DNA from: Sphingomonas sp. Y57
Lineage (GTDB): Bacteria; Pseudomonadota; Alphaproteobacteria; Sphingomonadales; Sphingomonadaceae
Direction of reading: 5' to 3'
Length of the DNA: 37,060 bases
NCBI RefSeq assembly: GCF_001015195.1
Contig: NZ_LDES01000033.1
Coordinates: 116,270-153,329, forward strand
Part shown: positions 8,310-16,321 of the stretch, one piece after another
How the letters are laid out: the number at the start of each line of letters is the position of its first letter
How positions within the stretch are numbered: position 1 is the stretch's first letter
The notes under the pieces: model-generated
Databases searched by the model: none
Seen by the model: only the letters and a program-made list of their open reading frames with translations
Told to the model about the DNA's origin: nothing
Position numbers and translations under genes: made by a program

Positions 8310-10147
8310 TGGCCGACCAATCCCCCATCGAAGGCTTTCGGCTCGTCCTGGGCGGCGCTGCCCGGGCGATGGCGCACGATCCCGAGCTGGAACTGAGCTT
8401 CACCGCCGAAGCCCCGTCCTTTTCGCTCAAGCAGCTCCGCGTGCCGATGCCGTCGCGCAACCTGCCGGCGCAGGCCGTGGCGGAGGCGCGCGGGTTCGCC
8501 GACGGCTTCGCCCTCCGGGCGCGCTATCACGACACCCGTATCCATGAGCGTGCCGCGCCGTCCGAGCCGATCGCGCGCGCCGTCCATGACGCGGTCGAAC
8601 AGGCGCGGGTCGAGGCGATCGGTTCGCGCGCGATGGCCGGGGTCCGCGACAATCTCAACCAGGCGCTTGAGGTGCGGCTCCGGTCCGATCCGCTGGTGCG
8701 GGCGCGGGTACGCGAGGAAGTGCCCCTGTCGACCGCGATCGGCCTGCTGGTTCGCGAACGGCTGACCGGCCAGGCGCCGCCGGCGATCGCCGCGGCCGGT
8801 CTCGCATTGGTGCGGGACTGGATCGAGGAGAAGGCGGGCAAGGATCTCGACGCGCTGCAGCTCGCCTTCGACGACCAGGCGGCTTTCGCCCGGCTGATCG
8901 GCCGTTTGCTCGAAGATCTCGAACTGACCGAGGGCGAGCAGCTTCCCGAGACCGATCCCGAGGCCGGTGAGAACGACGAGGGTGAGGAGCAGGAGGAAGG
9001 CCAGGACCAGCAGGACGACGGCGAGGACTCGGGCGGTTCGAGCGATTCCGAGGTCGAGATGCGCGCCGAGCGATCCGAGGGCGGCGAGGAGGAGGGCGAG
9101 CAGCGCGAGCTTGATCAGGACAGCGAGTCCGAGATGGACAGCGACATGGGGGAGGACGGCGAGGAGGGCATGATGCCCGTCCGTCCGAACCGTCCGATGT
9201 CCGATCTGCCGCCGGGTTTCGACTATCACGCCTACACGACCCAGTTCGACGAGGAGGTCGCCGCTACCGAGCTGTGCGACGATGAGGAACTGACGCGCCT
9301 GCGCGCCTATCTCGACCATCAGCTCGTCCATCTCCAGGGGGCTGTCACCAAGCTGGCCAACCGGCTGCAGCGCCGGCTCATGGCGCAGCAGAACCGGAGC
9401 TGGGACTTCGACCAGGAGGAAGGGATGCTGGACGCTGCGCGGTTGGCGCGCGTCGTCGTCAACCCGGCCCATTCGCTCAGCTACAAGATCGAACGCGACA
9501 CCGATTTCCGTGACACCGTCGTCACGCTCCTGATCGACAATTCGGGGTCGATGCGCGGCCGGCCCATCTCGATCGCGGCGATCTGCGGCGACATCTTGGC
9601 GCGTACGCTCGAACGCTGCGCGGTCAAGACCGAGATATTGGGCTTCACCACCCGGGCCTGGAAGGGCGGCCAGTCGCGCGAAGCCTGGCTGGCGGCGGGC
9701 CGTCCGCCCGCGCCGGGACGGCTCAACGATCTGCGCCACATCATCTACAAGAAGGCCGACGATCCCTGGCGCCGTGCGCGCAAGTCGCTGGGCCTGATGA
9801 TGCGCGAGGGCCTGCTCAAGGAGAATATCGACGGCGAGGCGCTGATGTGGGCGCACAGCCGTCTGATCGCCCGGCGTGAGGAACGCAAGATCCTCATGGT
9901 GATCTCCGACGGCGCGCCGGTCGACGATTCGACCCTGTCGGTCAACAACGGTTCCTATCTGGAACGGCATCTGCGCCAGATGATCGGATGGATCGAGAAC
10001 CGCTCGCCGGTCGAGCTGATCGCGATCGGCATCGGCCATGACGTGACCCGCTATTACCAGCGCGCGGTGACGATCATGGACGTCGAGCAGCTCGGCGGCA
10101 CGATGGTCGAACAGCTCGCGGCGTTGTTTGATTTGGAACCGCGCTAG
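8309..10147 (+). CDS. cobT: Cobaltochelatase subunit CobT
   Basis: CobT is the VWA-domain partner of CobS in aerobic cobaltochelatase. The 612-aa protein has an N-terminal helical region, then a strongly acidic low-complexity linker at about residues 210-295 (repeated Glu, Asp and Gln runs). A conserved middle follows ([23 protein letters not shown]). The C-terminal von Willebrand A domain has the metal-adhesion motif [11 protein letters not shown] at about 406-416 and the family sequence [20 protein letters not shown]. The start ATG at 8309 shares its A with the upstream TGA. An antisense reading frame covers almost the whole gene and is a codon-bias shadow. Confidence 0.95.
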   Translation: MADQSPIEGFRLVLGGAARAMAHDPELELSFTAEAPSFSLKQLRVPMPSRNLPAQAVAEARGFADGFALRARYHDTRIHERAAPSEPIARAVHDAVEQARVEAIGSRAMAGVRDNLNQALEVRLRSDPLVRARVREEVPLSTAIGLLVRERLTGQAPPAIAAAGLALVRDWIEEKAGKDLDALQLAFDDQAAFARLIGRLLEDLELTEGEQLPETDPEAGENDEGEEQEEGQDQQDDGEDSGGSSDSEVEMRAERSEGGEEEGEQRELDQDSESEMDSDMGEDGEEGMMPVRPNRPMSDLPPGFDYHAYTTQFDEEVAATELCDDEELTRLRAYLDHQLVHLQGAVTKLANRLQRRLMAQQNRSWDFDQEEGMLDAARLARVVVNPAHSLSYKIERDTDFRDTVVTLLIDNSGSMRGRPISIAAICGDILARTLERCAVKTEILGFTTRAWKGGQSREAWLAAGRPPAPGRLNDLRHIIYKKADDPWRRARKSLGLMMREGLLKENIDGEALMWAHSRLIARREERKILMVISDGAPVDDSTLSVNNGSYLERHLRQMIGWIENRSPVELIAIGIGHDVTRYYQRAVTIMDVEQLGGTMVEQLAALFDLEPR

Positions 10148-10160
10148 GCGCTTGAGGGCC

Positions 10161-10198
10161 AAACAAACAAAACTGTTGCGTGCATAGCACGCAACAGT
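10161..10198 (-). terminator. Intrinsic terminator on the minus strand
   Basis: ACTGTTGCGTGC (10172-10183) and GCACGCAACAGT (10187-10198) form a perfect 12-bp stem with a 3-nt loop. Reading the minus strand, the stem is followed by TTTGTTTGTTT (complement of 10161-10171), which gives an intrinsic terminator for the glycine-zipper gene ending at 10331. On the plus strand the hairpin also lies 24 bp after cobT but lacks a T-tract there, so it could only protect the 3' end. Confidence 0.8.
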
Positions 10199-10295
10199 GG
10201 AGGGCCGCCGACTCCTCCAGCGAGACCGACGACCCTCCTCCCCACAACGCCACGCGGGGAACTGGTTGATTGGGAAATGAATGGGGTGCCGTCAT

Positions 10296-10318
10296 CGGCG
10301 GGAGCGGAACTCCCGCCG
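10296..10318. repeat. GC hairpin 3' of the glycine-zipper gene
   Basis: CGGCGGGAG (10296-10304) and CTCCCGCCG (10310-10318) form a perfect 9-bp stem with a 5-nt loop, 12 bp past the stop of the minus-strand gene. No T-tract follows. It probably acts with the stronger terminator at 10161-10198 as a 3' stem. Confidence 0.45.
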
Positions 10319-10330
10319 TGGCGTCAGCCT

Positions 10331-10723
10331 TTAGCAGTCGCGATCGATCGCCCGGCCGGCGAGGGCGCCGATGCCTGCGCCCAGGATGGCGCCGGTGGTG
10401 CCGTCGCCGCGATCATAACGGCCATTGCCGATCTCGTTACCGAGCAGGCCGCCGGCGATCGCGCCGATGATGGTGCCGCCCGTGCCCTTGTCGCGGCAGC
10501 GGCCCCGATAATAGCCACGGTCGCGATAATGGCCGCGATCCCGGTAATAGCCGCGGTCGCCGCGATAATAGCCACGATCGCGATAATAGCCGCGGTCGCC
10601 GCGCCAGTCGCGGACCTGCTCGAAACGGCCGCCGCCGAAATACTGGGCCTGGGCCGCAACGGGGGCCACCGCCGTGAACAGTGCGGCTGAAGCGGCCGCG
10701 GCCGCGATAAGCTTGCGCAACAT
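10331..10723 (-). CDS. Secreted glycine-zipper 2TM protein with Tyr/Arg repeats
   Basis: This encodes a 130-aa exported protein. A Sec signal peptide ends at AAQAQ (about residue 26). Next is a tandem repeat region (about 42-77) built from DRGYYR / GDRGYYR units, rich in Tyr, Arg and Asp. It ends in a glycine-zipper pair (GTIIGAIAGGLLGNEIG and GAILGAGIGALAGRAID) typical of Rick_17kDa-like outer-membrane or periplasmic proteins. Two Cys remain, one after the repeats and one at the C-terminus. The ATG at 10723 has a perfect AAGGAGG upstream, which suggests strong expression. The DNA repeat (gataatagcc-type unit) makes the region prone to length variation. Function is unknown; envelope structure is the likeliest role. 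Confidence 0.85.
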   Translation of the reverse strand: MLRKLIAAAAASAALFTAVAPVAAQAQYFGGGRFEQVRDWRGDRGYYRDRGYYRGDRGYYRDRGHYRDRGYYRGRCRDKGTGGTIIGAIAGGLLGNEIGNGRYDRGDGTTGAILGAGIGALAGRAIDRDC

Positions 10724-10935
10724 AACAACCTCCTTGTCTCAACCGCGCGTCCCGCAAGGCGGAACCCCTTGGCAGGGCCGAATGGGCCCGATCGATGAGA
10801 CGCTTATTCCATGATTCGCGTGAGCCGATGCTGAACGCCGCTGTTGGCCGCCGTTCAGCTTGGCGCTGCTGGCCCATGGCCTGCCAACCGGTGCTAGGCC
10901 TTTGGGAATCGGCCGGCTGGCGGTATCGGCGGGGC

Positions 10936-11883
10936 ATGAAGAAGCTGCTGACCGCATTGCTGTTCTGCCTGCTGCCGGGGTCGGCCGGCTTTCCCCAGGC
11001 AGAGGTAAAGGTGGTGGCAAGCCCGGTGCCGCTGGACCCGGACGATCCGGCGCGCACGATGGTCGGCCGGCTCCGCTATCTGGGCGGCTGGCACCTTACG
11101 AGCCGCCAGCGTGATTTTGGCGGCTATTCGTCGCTTTCGGTGGAGGGCGACCGCTTCCTCGCCCTGTCCGACACGGGCCGTTATCTGCGCTTCCGCATGG
11201 CGATCCCCGGCGTCGTCAGCGACAGCCGCTTCGGCGAGTTGCCCGCCTTTCCCGCCTATGACGGGCGCAAGGGGGATCGCGATTCGGAATCGATGACGAT
11301 TGGGCCCGAAGGCGATGTCTGGGTCGGCTTCGAATATCACAATGCGATCCTGCGCTATTCGCCCGACCTGACCCTGCTCCAGGCGATCGCCTTCCCGCCC
11401 GCCATGAAGGACTGGTCGAGCAACTCCGGGCCGGAGGCGATGGTCCGGCTGGCAGGTGGCCGTTTCGTGGTGTTCGCCGAGGGGCGGGCGATCGCACCCC
11501 ATGTCCATGCCGCGCTGATGTTTCCCGGCGATCCCACCAAGGCGCGCAACGCCCCCTATCAGTTCGGCTATCGCGCGCCGCGCGATGGCTATGTCCCGAC
11601 CGATGCGGCCGAGCTTCCCGACGGGCGGATCGTCATCCTTCACCGGCGTTTCGGATTGCTCGACGGCTTCTCCGCGCTGATAGGCATCGCCGACCCCGCG
11701 CGAATCGCCCCCGGAGCGACCCTGACCAGCGAATTCGTCGCCGAGCTGAAGCCGCCGCTCACCGTCGACAATATGGAAGGGATCGCCGTCACCCGCGACG
11801 GGGGCCGCACCATCCTGTGGCTCATCTCCGACGACAACCGGATGCCGATCGAGCGGACGTTGCTGCTGAAGTTCGAGTTGTAG
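10936..11883 (+). CDS. Esterase-like activity of phytase family protein
   Basis: This encodes a 315-aa exported protein of the phytase-like esterase (beta-propeller) family. The start MKKLLTALLFCLLPGSAGFPQAEV is a Sec signal peptide. The mature part shows the family blocks YLGGWHLTSRQRDFGGYSSLSVEGDRFLALSDTGRY, RDSESMTIGPEGDVWVGFEYHNAILRY, ELPDGRIVILHRRFGLLDGFS, and the end TVDNMEGIAVTRDG followed by LWLISDDNRMPIERTLLLKFEL. The family is named for sequence similarity, and natural substrates are mostly unknown. I chose the ATG at 10936 because it gives the signal peptide; the longer in-frame ATG at 10795 adds an arginine-rich non-homologous leader. A REP-type element begins 11 bp past its stop. 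Confidence 0.88.
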   Translation: MKKLLTALLFCLLPGSAGFPQAEVKVVASPVPLDPDDPARTMVGRLRYLGGWHLTSRQRDFGGYSSLSVEGDRFLALSDTGRYLRFRMAIPGVVSDSRFGELPAFPAYDGRKGDRDSESMTIGPEGDVWVGFEYHNAILRYSPDLTLLQAIAFPPAMKDWSSNSGPEAMVRLAGGRFVVFAEGRAIAPHVHAALMFPGDPTKARNAPYQFGYRAPRDGYVPTDAAELPDGRIVILHRRFGLLDGFSALIGIADPARIAPGATLTSEFVAELKPPLTVDNMEGIAVTRDGGRTILWLISDDNRMPIERTLLLKFEL

Positions 11884-11894
11884 AGCGACCGGTT

Positions 11895-11985
11895 CCCTCA
11901 TCCCGGCGGGGGCCGGGATCTCGGGAGAGAGGAGACGAGGTCGAGGCAAGAGCCGCCTGAGATGCCGGCTTCCGCGGCATGACGG
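11895..11985. repeat. REP-doublet dispersed element, copy 2
   Basis: Arms at 11895-11922 and 11959-11985 flank a 36-nt purine-rich spacer. Reverse-complementing copy 1 (2283-2374) aligns it end to end: 26/28 in the first arm, 27/36 in the spacer, 26/28 in the second arm, where one base is deleted. The first arm folds as ATCCCGGC/GCCGGGAT. It lies 3' of the esterase gene. Confidence 0.85.
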
Positions 11986-11999
11986 GGAGATGAGGAAAC

Positions 12000-12081
12000 G
12001 GAGCCGCAGGCTCCGCAAGGCCGAACGGCCGCCCGAGCTTATGCGAGGATAGCAAGCGAGGCGGATGCCTCGCGCCGGCGC
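12000..12081. repeat. Cluster of short palindromes
   Basis: Several small inverted repeats are packed together in gene-free DNA: GGAGCC/GGCTCC (12000-12014), GGCC-gaac-GGCC (12019-12030), GCGAGGC/GCCTCGC (12056-12073) and the self-complementary GCGCCGGCGC (12072-12081). With the REP element it fills the 300-bp gap between the esterase gene and rpmB. No reading frame in it looks like a gene. Confidence 0.5.
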
Positions 12082-12103
12082 CTGAGGCGAAACAAAAACA
12101 CCC

Positions 12104-12144
12104 AGCAAACAACAAAAACCGGACCGCGTGAGCGATCCGGTTTT
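12104..12144 (-). terminator. Intrinsic terminator of rpmB
   Basis: On the minus strand, AAAACCGGATCGC (complement of 12144-12132) pairs with GCGGTCCGGTTTT (complement of 12127-12115) around a 4-nt loop. There is a single U-G wobble, and TTGTTGTTTG follows. It sits 40 bp past the rpmB stop. The A/T flanks make it partly bidirectional. Confidence 0.85.
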
Positions 12145-12183
12145 ATATCCATCCCCGGCCCGACGAAGCGGGCATCAGGCGAT

Positions 12184-12477
12184 TCAGGCGGCGGCTGCCT
12201 GCTGCTTCTTGGCGATGTCGCGCTTCAGGCGACGCGCGCGCAGCGACAGACGATCGTCCGAGGTCTTGAGCAGCCAGTTGTCGAGGCCGCCGACATGCTC
12301 GACCGAACGCAGGCCGTGCGTGGAGACGCGCAGCTTCACACCCTTGCCCAGCGAATCGGAGATCAGCGTGACATTCTGCAGGTTCGGCAGAAAGGTCCGC
12401 TTGGTCTTGTTGTTGGCATGGGACACGTTGTGGCCCACTTGGCGGCCCTTGCCGGTCAGCTCGCAGATGCGCGACAT
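12184..12477 (-). CDS. rpmB: 50S ribosomal protein L28
   Basis: L28 is a 97-aa component of the large ribosomal subunit. The family start [34 protein letters not shown] is intact, with [13 protein letters not shown] in the middle and a basic tail ([16 protein letters not shown]). It has the longer alphaproteobacterial form, which extends past the ~78-residue E. coli protein. Here it is a single-gene unit with its own intrinsic terminator at 12104-12144. Confidence 0.97.
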   Translation of the reverse strand: MSRICELTGKGRQVGHNVSHANNKTKRTFLPNLQNVTLISDSLGKGVKLRVSTHGLRSVEHVGGLDNWLLKTSDDRLSLRARRLKRDIAKKQQAAAA

Positions 12478-12629
12478 TGTTCTTCGTCCTGATGTTCGGG
12501 TTGCCCGGAAAGTCGCGGCCGATAGCCCCGTTCCAGGGATTCGTCAAGCTGGATGGGCCGGGCCGATGCAACCCTCGCCCGATATGATCGTTGTCGTTGC
12601 TCCAGCGAATCAGCGGAGGAGTGCCGAAC

Positions 12630-12950
12630 GTGAATACGACGCACGAACATTATGAGGAATATCCCGCGCGCGGAAGGAGCGGCGCCCGAGTCGGCATCAT
12701 CATTGGCATAGTAGCCGTGCTCGCGATCATCGCGGCGTTCGCCTTCGGGCTGATCGACATCAACCAGACACGTGAGATGAAGGCCCCGGACGTCAGCGTC
12801 TCCGGCGGTCAGGCCCCGGCCTTCGACGTCGACACCGCCAAGGTCAGCGTCGGCACCAAGACCACCGACGTGACCGTGCCGAAGGTCGACGTCGGCACCA
12901 CCAAGGAGCAGGTCAAGCTGCCGACCGTGGACGTCGACAAGGCGAACTGA
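12630..12950 (+). CDS. Small single-pass membrane protein, unknown family
   Basis: This 106-aa protein has an N-terminal cytoplasmic tail rich in His/Glu/Tyr and one strong membrane helix (VGIIIGIVAVLAIIAAFAFGL, about 21-41). An outside domain follows with repeated Val-Asp/Lys units (FDVDTAKVSVGTKTTDV, then TVPKVDVGTT and KLPTVDVDKAN). The start is GTG at 12630, set by GGAGGAG eight nt upstream; an in-frame TTG at 12591 would add residues without support. It lies 4 bp before the YqaE-like gene, so the two are probably co-transcribed. I do not recognise a named family. Confidence 0.75.
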   Translation: MNTTHEHYEEYPARGRSGARVGIIIGIVAVLAIIAAFAFGLIDINQTREMKAPDVSVSGGQAPAFDVDTAKVSVGTKTTDVTVPKVDVGTTKEQVKLPTVDVDKAN

Positions 12951-12954
12951 TCCC

Positions 12955-13158
12955 ATGGCGCAGCAGGATCTTCTACGACCGGTCACCCCCTGGACCGTGA
13001 TCGCGGCGATCCTGCTGCCGCCGCTCGGCATATTCCTGTCGCGCGGCCTGACCCCCGCCTTCTGGCTCACGGTCGTCCTGACCCTGATCGGCTGGGTGCC
13101 GGGGGTCATCCTCGCCCTGGCATTGCTGTTCGTGCCGGAGCAGATTCCCATCCGCTAG
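12955..13158 (+). CDS. YqaE/Pmp3 family membrane protein
   Basis: This 67-aa hydrophobic protein has two membrane helices. It contains the Pmp3/YqaE signature ILLPPLGIFLSRGL and TLIGWVPGVILALALLF. Pmp3-family proteolipids are linked to membrane potential and to salt or cold stress in yeast and plants; the bacterial role is poorly known. The ATG lies 4 bp after the stop of the preceding small membrane protein, so the two form a two-gene unit. Confidence 0.88.
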   Translation: MAQQDLLRPVTPWTVIAAILLPPLGIFLSRGLTPAFWLTVVLTLIGWVPGVILALALLFVPEQIPIR

Positions 13159-13199
13159 GGGTTCTGGATTTTGACCTCGTCGCTTCGTAGACCGGGGCG

Positions 13200-13652
13200 A
13201 TGGTCTTTCCTCTTCCCTATCCGATGCGCCTCGCGCTCGACCTCGCCGCGGGGGCCGCAGCCGCCGGGGAGGTCCCGGTGGGCGCCGTCATCGTTCGGGG
13301 GGATGAGGTCGTAGCCGCCGCCGCCAATGCGATGTGTGGCGGGACCGACCCCACCGCTCATGCCGAGATGGAGGCGATTCGCGCGGCGAGCGCGCGTCTG
13401 GGGGCGCAGCGCCTCCACGATTGCGATCTCTACGTCACGCTGGAGCCGTGCGCGATGTGCGCCGGGGCCATTTCTCATGCGCGCCTGCGGCGGCTCTATT
13501 ACGGCGCCGACGATCCGAAGGGCGGCGCAGTCGCCAATGGGCCGCGCTTCTTCACCCAGCCGACCTGCCACCACCGCCCCGAAACCTATGGCGGGATCGG
13601 GGAAGGGGAGGCGTCGGCGCTGCTGAGAGATTTCTTCGCAGCGCGGCGATAG
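13200..13652 (+). CDS. tadA: tRNA-specific adenosine-34 deaminase (nucleoside deaminase)
   Basis: TadA deaminates A34 to inosine in tRNA-Arg(ACG), which allows decoding of CGN codons. The 150-aa protein has the zinc site of the cytidine/deoxycytidylate deaminase fold: HAE with H54 as ligand and E56 as the proton shuttle, and PCAMC with C84 and C87. The sequence EVPVGAVIVRGDEVVA and the loop ARLRRLYYGADDPKGGAV are typical of TadA rather than guanine deaminase. An internal Met at residue 9 is an alternative start. It lies 41 bp after the YqaE-like gene. Confidence 0.88.
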   Translation: MVFPLPYPMRLALDLAAGAAAAGEVPVGAVIVRGDEVVAAAANAMCGGTDPTAHAEMEAIRAASARLGAQRLHDCDLYVTLEPCAMCAGAISHARLRRLYYGADDPKGGAVANGPRFFTQPTCHHRPETYGGIGEGEASALLRDFFAARR

Positions 13653-13654
13653 GA

Positions 13655-14323
13655 TCAGATATCGCCTTCCTTGATCGGCACGATCTTGATCTCGACGCGG
13701 CGGTTGGCCTGGCGGCCTTCGGGCGTCGCGTTCGAGGCGATCGGCTGGCGCGATCCGAAGCCCTGTGTGCCGATCCGCGCAGCAGCGACGCCATGGCTCG
13801 ACAGATAGTTGGCGACGGCCTCCGCCCGGTTGCGCGACAGCGGCTCGTTGATCGCGTCGCTGCCGGTCGAATCGGTGTGGCCGTACACATCGACATAGGT
13901 CTTGCCATATTCGGAGAGGGTCGACGCGACCTTGTCGAGCGTGGTGCGGAACTGCGGCTGCACCTGGTAGCTGTTTGTCGCGAAGGTGATGCCGGCCGGC
14001 ATGTTGAGCAGGAGTTCGTCACCCTGTCGTTCGACCTCGACGCCGGTGCCGGCGGTCTGCTCGCGCAGCTTGGCTTCCTGCCGGTCCATATAGGCGCCGA
14101 TCGCCCCGCCGGCGATCGCGCCGATCCCGGCGCCGACGATCGCTTCGGTCCGGTTGTGCCGGCCACCCACCAGCGCACCCGCGCCGGCGCCCAGCGCGGT
14201 GCCTGCGATCGCGCCGATTCCGGCTTTCGACAGGCGCCGCTGGCCGGTGTCCGGATCGGTGACGCAACCGGCCAGCAGGGTCGAGGTGGCGAGTAGCGCC
14301 GCCAGCATCTTCGTCTTGTGCAT
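13655..14323 (-). CDS. OmpA-family lipoprotein with glycine-zipper region
   Basis: This 222-aa outer-membrane lipoprotein has three parts. The signal peptide carries a lipobox LLAGC (lipidated Cys20). A glycine-zipper segment spans about 34-80 (GIGAIAGTALGAGAGALVGG and GIGAIAGGAIGAYMD). The C-terminal OmpA peptidoglycan-binding domain has VDVYGHTDSTGSD, LSRNRAEAVANYL and GSRQPIASNATPEGRQANRRVEI. The Asp and Arg that bind diaminopimelate in OmpA-like domains are present (the second D of GHTDSTGSD region and R of QANRRV). This YiaD-like layout anchors the outer membrane to peptidoglycan. GGAGAAG precedes the ATG at 14323. It is convergent with tadA, with a 2-bp gap between stops. Confidence 0.93.
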   Translation of the reverse strand: MHKTKMLAALLATSTLLAGCVTDPDTGQRRLSKAGIGAIAGTALGAGAGALVGGRHNRTEAIVGAGIGAIAGGAIGAYMDRQEAKLREQTAGTGVEVERQGDELLLNMPAGITFATNSYQVQPQFRTTLDKVASTLSEYGKTYVDVYGHTDSTGSDAINEPLSRNRAEAVANYLSSHGVAAARIGTQGFGSRQPIASNATPEGRQANRRVEIKIVPIKEGDI

Positions 14324-14451
14324 GTTTCTTCTCCGATCGTTACGCTTGGCTATGGACGGTGAACCATCGGCCGCCGCTTTTGTTTCGGAACCGTCCGGTC
14401 GCCGATGACAGTTGTGCAAAGACGATTTCCACGGCATGAACGGCCAGCGCC

Positions 14452-15774
14452 ATGCCGCACGCTGTTCCCCTGGCCCCCTTCCCCTGGTTCGACCTGGTGA
14501 TGATCCTCGCCCTCGTCGCGTTGAACGGCGTCTTCGCGATGTCCGAGCTCGCGATCGTGTCGGCTCGCAAGGCGCGGATGGAGGCGATGGCGCGTGCCGG
14601 CCGTCGCGGTGCGCGCACCGCGATCCAGCTCGCTGCCGATCCAGGCAAATTCCTTTCGACGGTCCAGATCGGCATTACCCTGATCGGTATCCTCGCGGGT
14701 GCCTATTCGGGTGCCAGCCTGGGCGGGCCGGTGGGCGACCGGCTGGCCGCGCTCGGCGTTCCCGCGGCCAGCGCCCCCGAGGTCGGGTTTGCCCTGGTCA
14801 TCGCGCTGACCACCTTCCTGTCGCTGATCGTCGGCGAACTGGTGCCCAAGCAGTTCGCCCTGCGCGCGCCGGAGCCGATCGCCGCCCTGGTCGCAGTACC
14901 GATGCTGTGGCTCTCGCGGCTGACCGCGCCGTTCGTCTGGCTGCTGGACCGGACCAGTGCCCTGATCTTCCGCCTGATCGGCCTGACCCGCGAGTCCGAG
15001 AACCACGTCACGGCCGAGGAACTTCACCTCATCGTCGCCGAGGCTTCGTCGGCCGGTGTGATCGAGGAGAGCGAGCGCGCGATCATCTCCGGGGTGGTGC
15101 GCCTCGCCGATCGGCCGGTGCGCGAGGTGATGACGCCCCGCACCGAGGTCGAGTGGATCGACATCAACGCGACGCGCGAGCAGCTCCTCGCCCAGCTCGC
15201 CGAAATCCCGCACACCAGGATGCCGGTGGCCGACGGTTCGGTCGACCAGCTGCTGGGCGTCATCCACGCGCGCGATCTGGTCCGCCGTCTGGTGAAGGGC
15301 GAGCCGCTCGATCTCTCCGCCATCCTGCGCAAGGCGATCGTCCTGCCCGACCATGTCGAGGCGATGGATGCCCTGAAGGCGCTGCGCGAGGCCGAGGTGC
15401 CGATGGCCTTCGTCCACGACGAATATGGTCATTTCGAGGGACTGGTCGCGCCCGCCAACCTGCTCGCGGCGATCGCGGGCGAGTTCGCGTCGGACCAGGA
15501 CGAGTACACAGATCCGCCCATCATCGAGCGCGAGGACGGGAGCTGGTTGATCTCCGGGACGCTGGCCGCCGACACCATGGCCGACCGCCTGGGCATAGAC
15601 CTGCCCGAGGACCGCGATTTCGCAACGGCGGCGGGCTTCGCGCTGTGGCGGCTGAAGCATCTGCCCACCACCGGCGAATCGTTTGACCATCGCGGATGGC
15701 GTTTCGAGGTGGTGGACATGGACGGGCGGCGCATCGACAAGCTCCTCGCCGCGGTGATTCCGGGCGCCGAATAG
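14452..15774 (+). CDS. CNNM/CorC-type transporter (hemolysin-family protein)
   Basis: This 440-aa protein is in the HlyC/CorC (CNNM, UPF0053) family. The N-terminal CNNM/DUF21 membrane domain has NGVFAMSELAIVSARKARM, QIGITLIGILAGAYSG and LSLIVGELVPKQFALR. A CBS pair follows at about 205-330 (REVMTPRTEVEWID, TRMPVADGSVDQLLGVIHARDL, MAFVHDEYGHFEGLVAPANLL). The last domain is CorC_HlyC (ISGTLAADTMADRLGIDLPED). Members handle Mg2+/Co2+ efflux or homeostasis; no hemolytic role is implied. It is divergent from the OmpA lipoprotein. Confidence 0.92.
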   Translation: MPHAVPLAPFPWFDLVMILALVALNGVFAMSELAIVSARKARMEAMARAGRRGARTAIQLAADPGKFLSTVQIGITLIGILAGAYSGASLGGPVGDRLAALGVPAASAPEVGFALVIALTTFLSLIVGELVPKQFALRAPEPIAALVAVPMLWLSRLTAPFVWLLDRTSALIFRLIGLTRESENHVTAEELHLIVAEASSAGVIEESERAIISGVVRLADRPVREVMTPRTEVEWIDINATREQLLAQLAEIPHTRMPVADGSVDQLLGVIHARDLVRRLVKGEPLDLSAILRKAIVLPDHVEAMDALKALREAEVPMAFVHDEYGHFEGLVAPANLLAAIAGEFASDQDEYTDPPIIEREDGSWLISGTLAADTMADRLGIDLPEDRDFATAAGFALWRLKHLPTTGESFDHRGWRFEVVDMDGRRIDKLLAAVIPGAE

Positions 15775-15823
15775 GGATTTTCGGTTCCTCGAAATGGCGC
15801 GCGGACAGGGCGTCTCGTCGAAA

Positions 15824-15853
15824 ATTCATCGCTGATGCACCGATGAATGTAAT
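15824..15853 (+). terminator. Possible terminator after the CNNM gene
   Basis: ATTCATCG (15824-15831) and CGATGAAT (15841-15848) form a perfect 8-bp AT-rich stem with a 9-nt loop, followed by GTAATTTTT. It lies 50 bp past the CNNM stop. The stem is weak, so it could equally be an operator in the upstream region of the HU gene. Confidence 0.35.
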
Positions 15854-15879
15854 TTTTCGCGCTTTCAGGCGACTTTCCA

Positions 15880-15939
15880 ATTGCCCCGGCCGAAAGAGCC
15901 GAGCACAAGGGGCGCCTTGCGCCGCCCAGGTGGGGCAAT
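15880..15939. promoter_or_regulatory. Structured leader region upstream of the HU gene
   Basis: ATTGCCCC (15880-15887) and GGGGCAAT (15932-15939) are perfect inverted repeats, with an inner GGCGC-ctt-GCGCC hairpin between them. They sit 36 bp before the HU start. If transcribed, this would give a nested stem ahead of the ribosome site. Function unknown. Confidence 0.35.
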
Positions 15940-15974
15940 AGGGTTTCTTTACACAAGCAAGACCAGGAGTGATC

Positions 15975-16250
15975 ATGAACACTGCCGACATCGCAGGCGT
16001 CGTCGCCGCCGAACAGGGAATCGACAAGGCTGCCGCCAAGCGCGTCATCGACGCCGCCCTGAAGGCGATCACGGATGCCGCCAAGAAGGGTGAGGAAGTT
16101 TCGCTGCCGGGCTTCGGCAAGTTCAAGGTCGCCGACCGTCCGGCGCGCGAGGGCCGCAACCCGGCGACCGGCGCGACCCTGACGATCGCCGCGTCGAAGA
16201 AGGTCTCGTTCACCGCCGCCAAGGCGCTGAAGGATGCGCTGAACGGCTGA
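15975..16250 (+). CDS. HU family DNA-binding protein
   Basis: This 91-aa histone-like protein bends and compacts DNA as a dimer. It has the complete HU fold: an N-terminal helical part (ADIAGVVAAEQGIDKAAAKRVIDAALKAI), then EEVSLPGFGKFKVADRPAREGRNPATGATLTIAASKKVSF with the GFGKF turn, the R-x-G-R-N-P arm with its intercalating proline, and a final AKALKDALNG. The ATG at 15975 has AGGAG five nt upstream; an in-frame GTG at 15969 overlaps that site and is unlikely. A strong terminator follows at 16290. Confidence 0.95.
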   Translation: MNTADIAGVVAAEQGIDKAAAKRVIDAALKAITDAAKKGEEVSLPGFGKFKVADRPAREGRNPATGATLTIAASKKVSFTAAKALKDALNG

Positions 16251-16289
16251 TCCCGTCCGGGGGCTGTCCCCCGACGGACGCTATTGGCG

Positions 16290-16321
16290 AGGGGCGGCAG
16301 CGATGCCGCCCCTTTTCTTTT
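16290..16321 (+). terminator. Intrinsic terminator of the HU gene
   Basis: AGGGGCGGCA (16290-16299), loop GCGA, TGCCGCCCCT (16304-16313) is a perfect 10-bp stem whose last pairs run into TTTTCTTTT. It is a textbook intrinsic terminator 40 bp past the HU stop. A second, imperfect GC stem (about 16254-16280) precedes it. Confidence 0.93.

Noticed and set aside
8243-10162. 639-aa open frame antisense to cobT
   Set aside because: It mirrors cobT codons, has no recognisable domain, and overlaps a certain gene fully.
10500-10615. Possible CRISPR-like repeat array
   Set aside because: Repeats are short, imperfect, in frame and encode Tyr/Arg units of a signal-peptide protein; there are no spacers of constant length.
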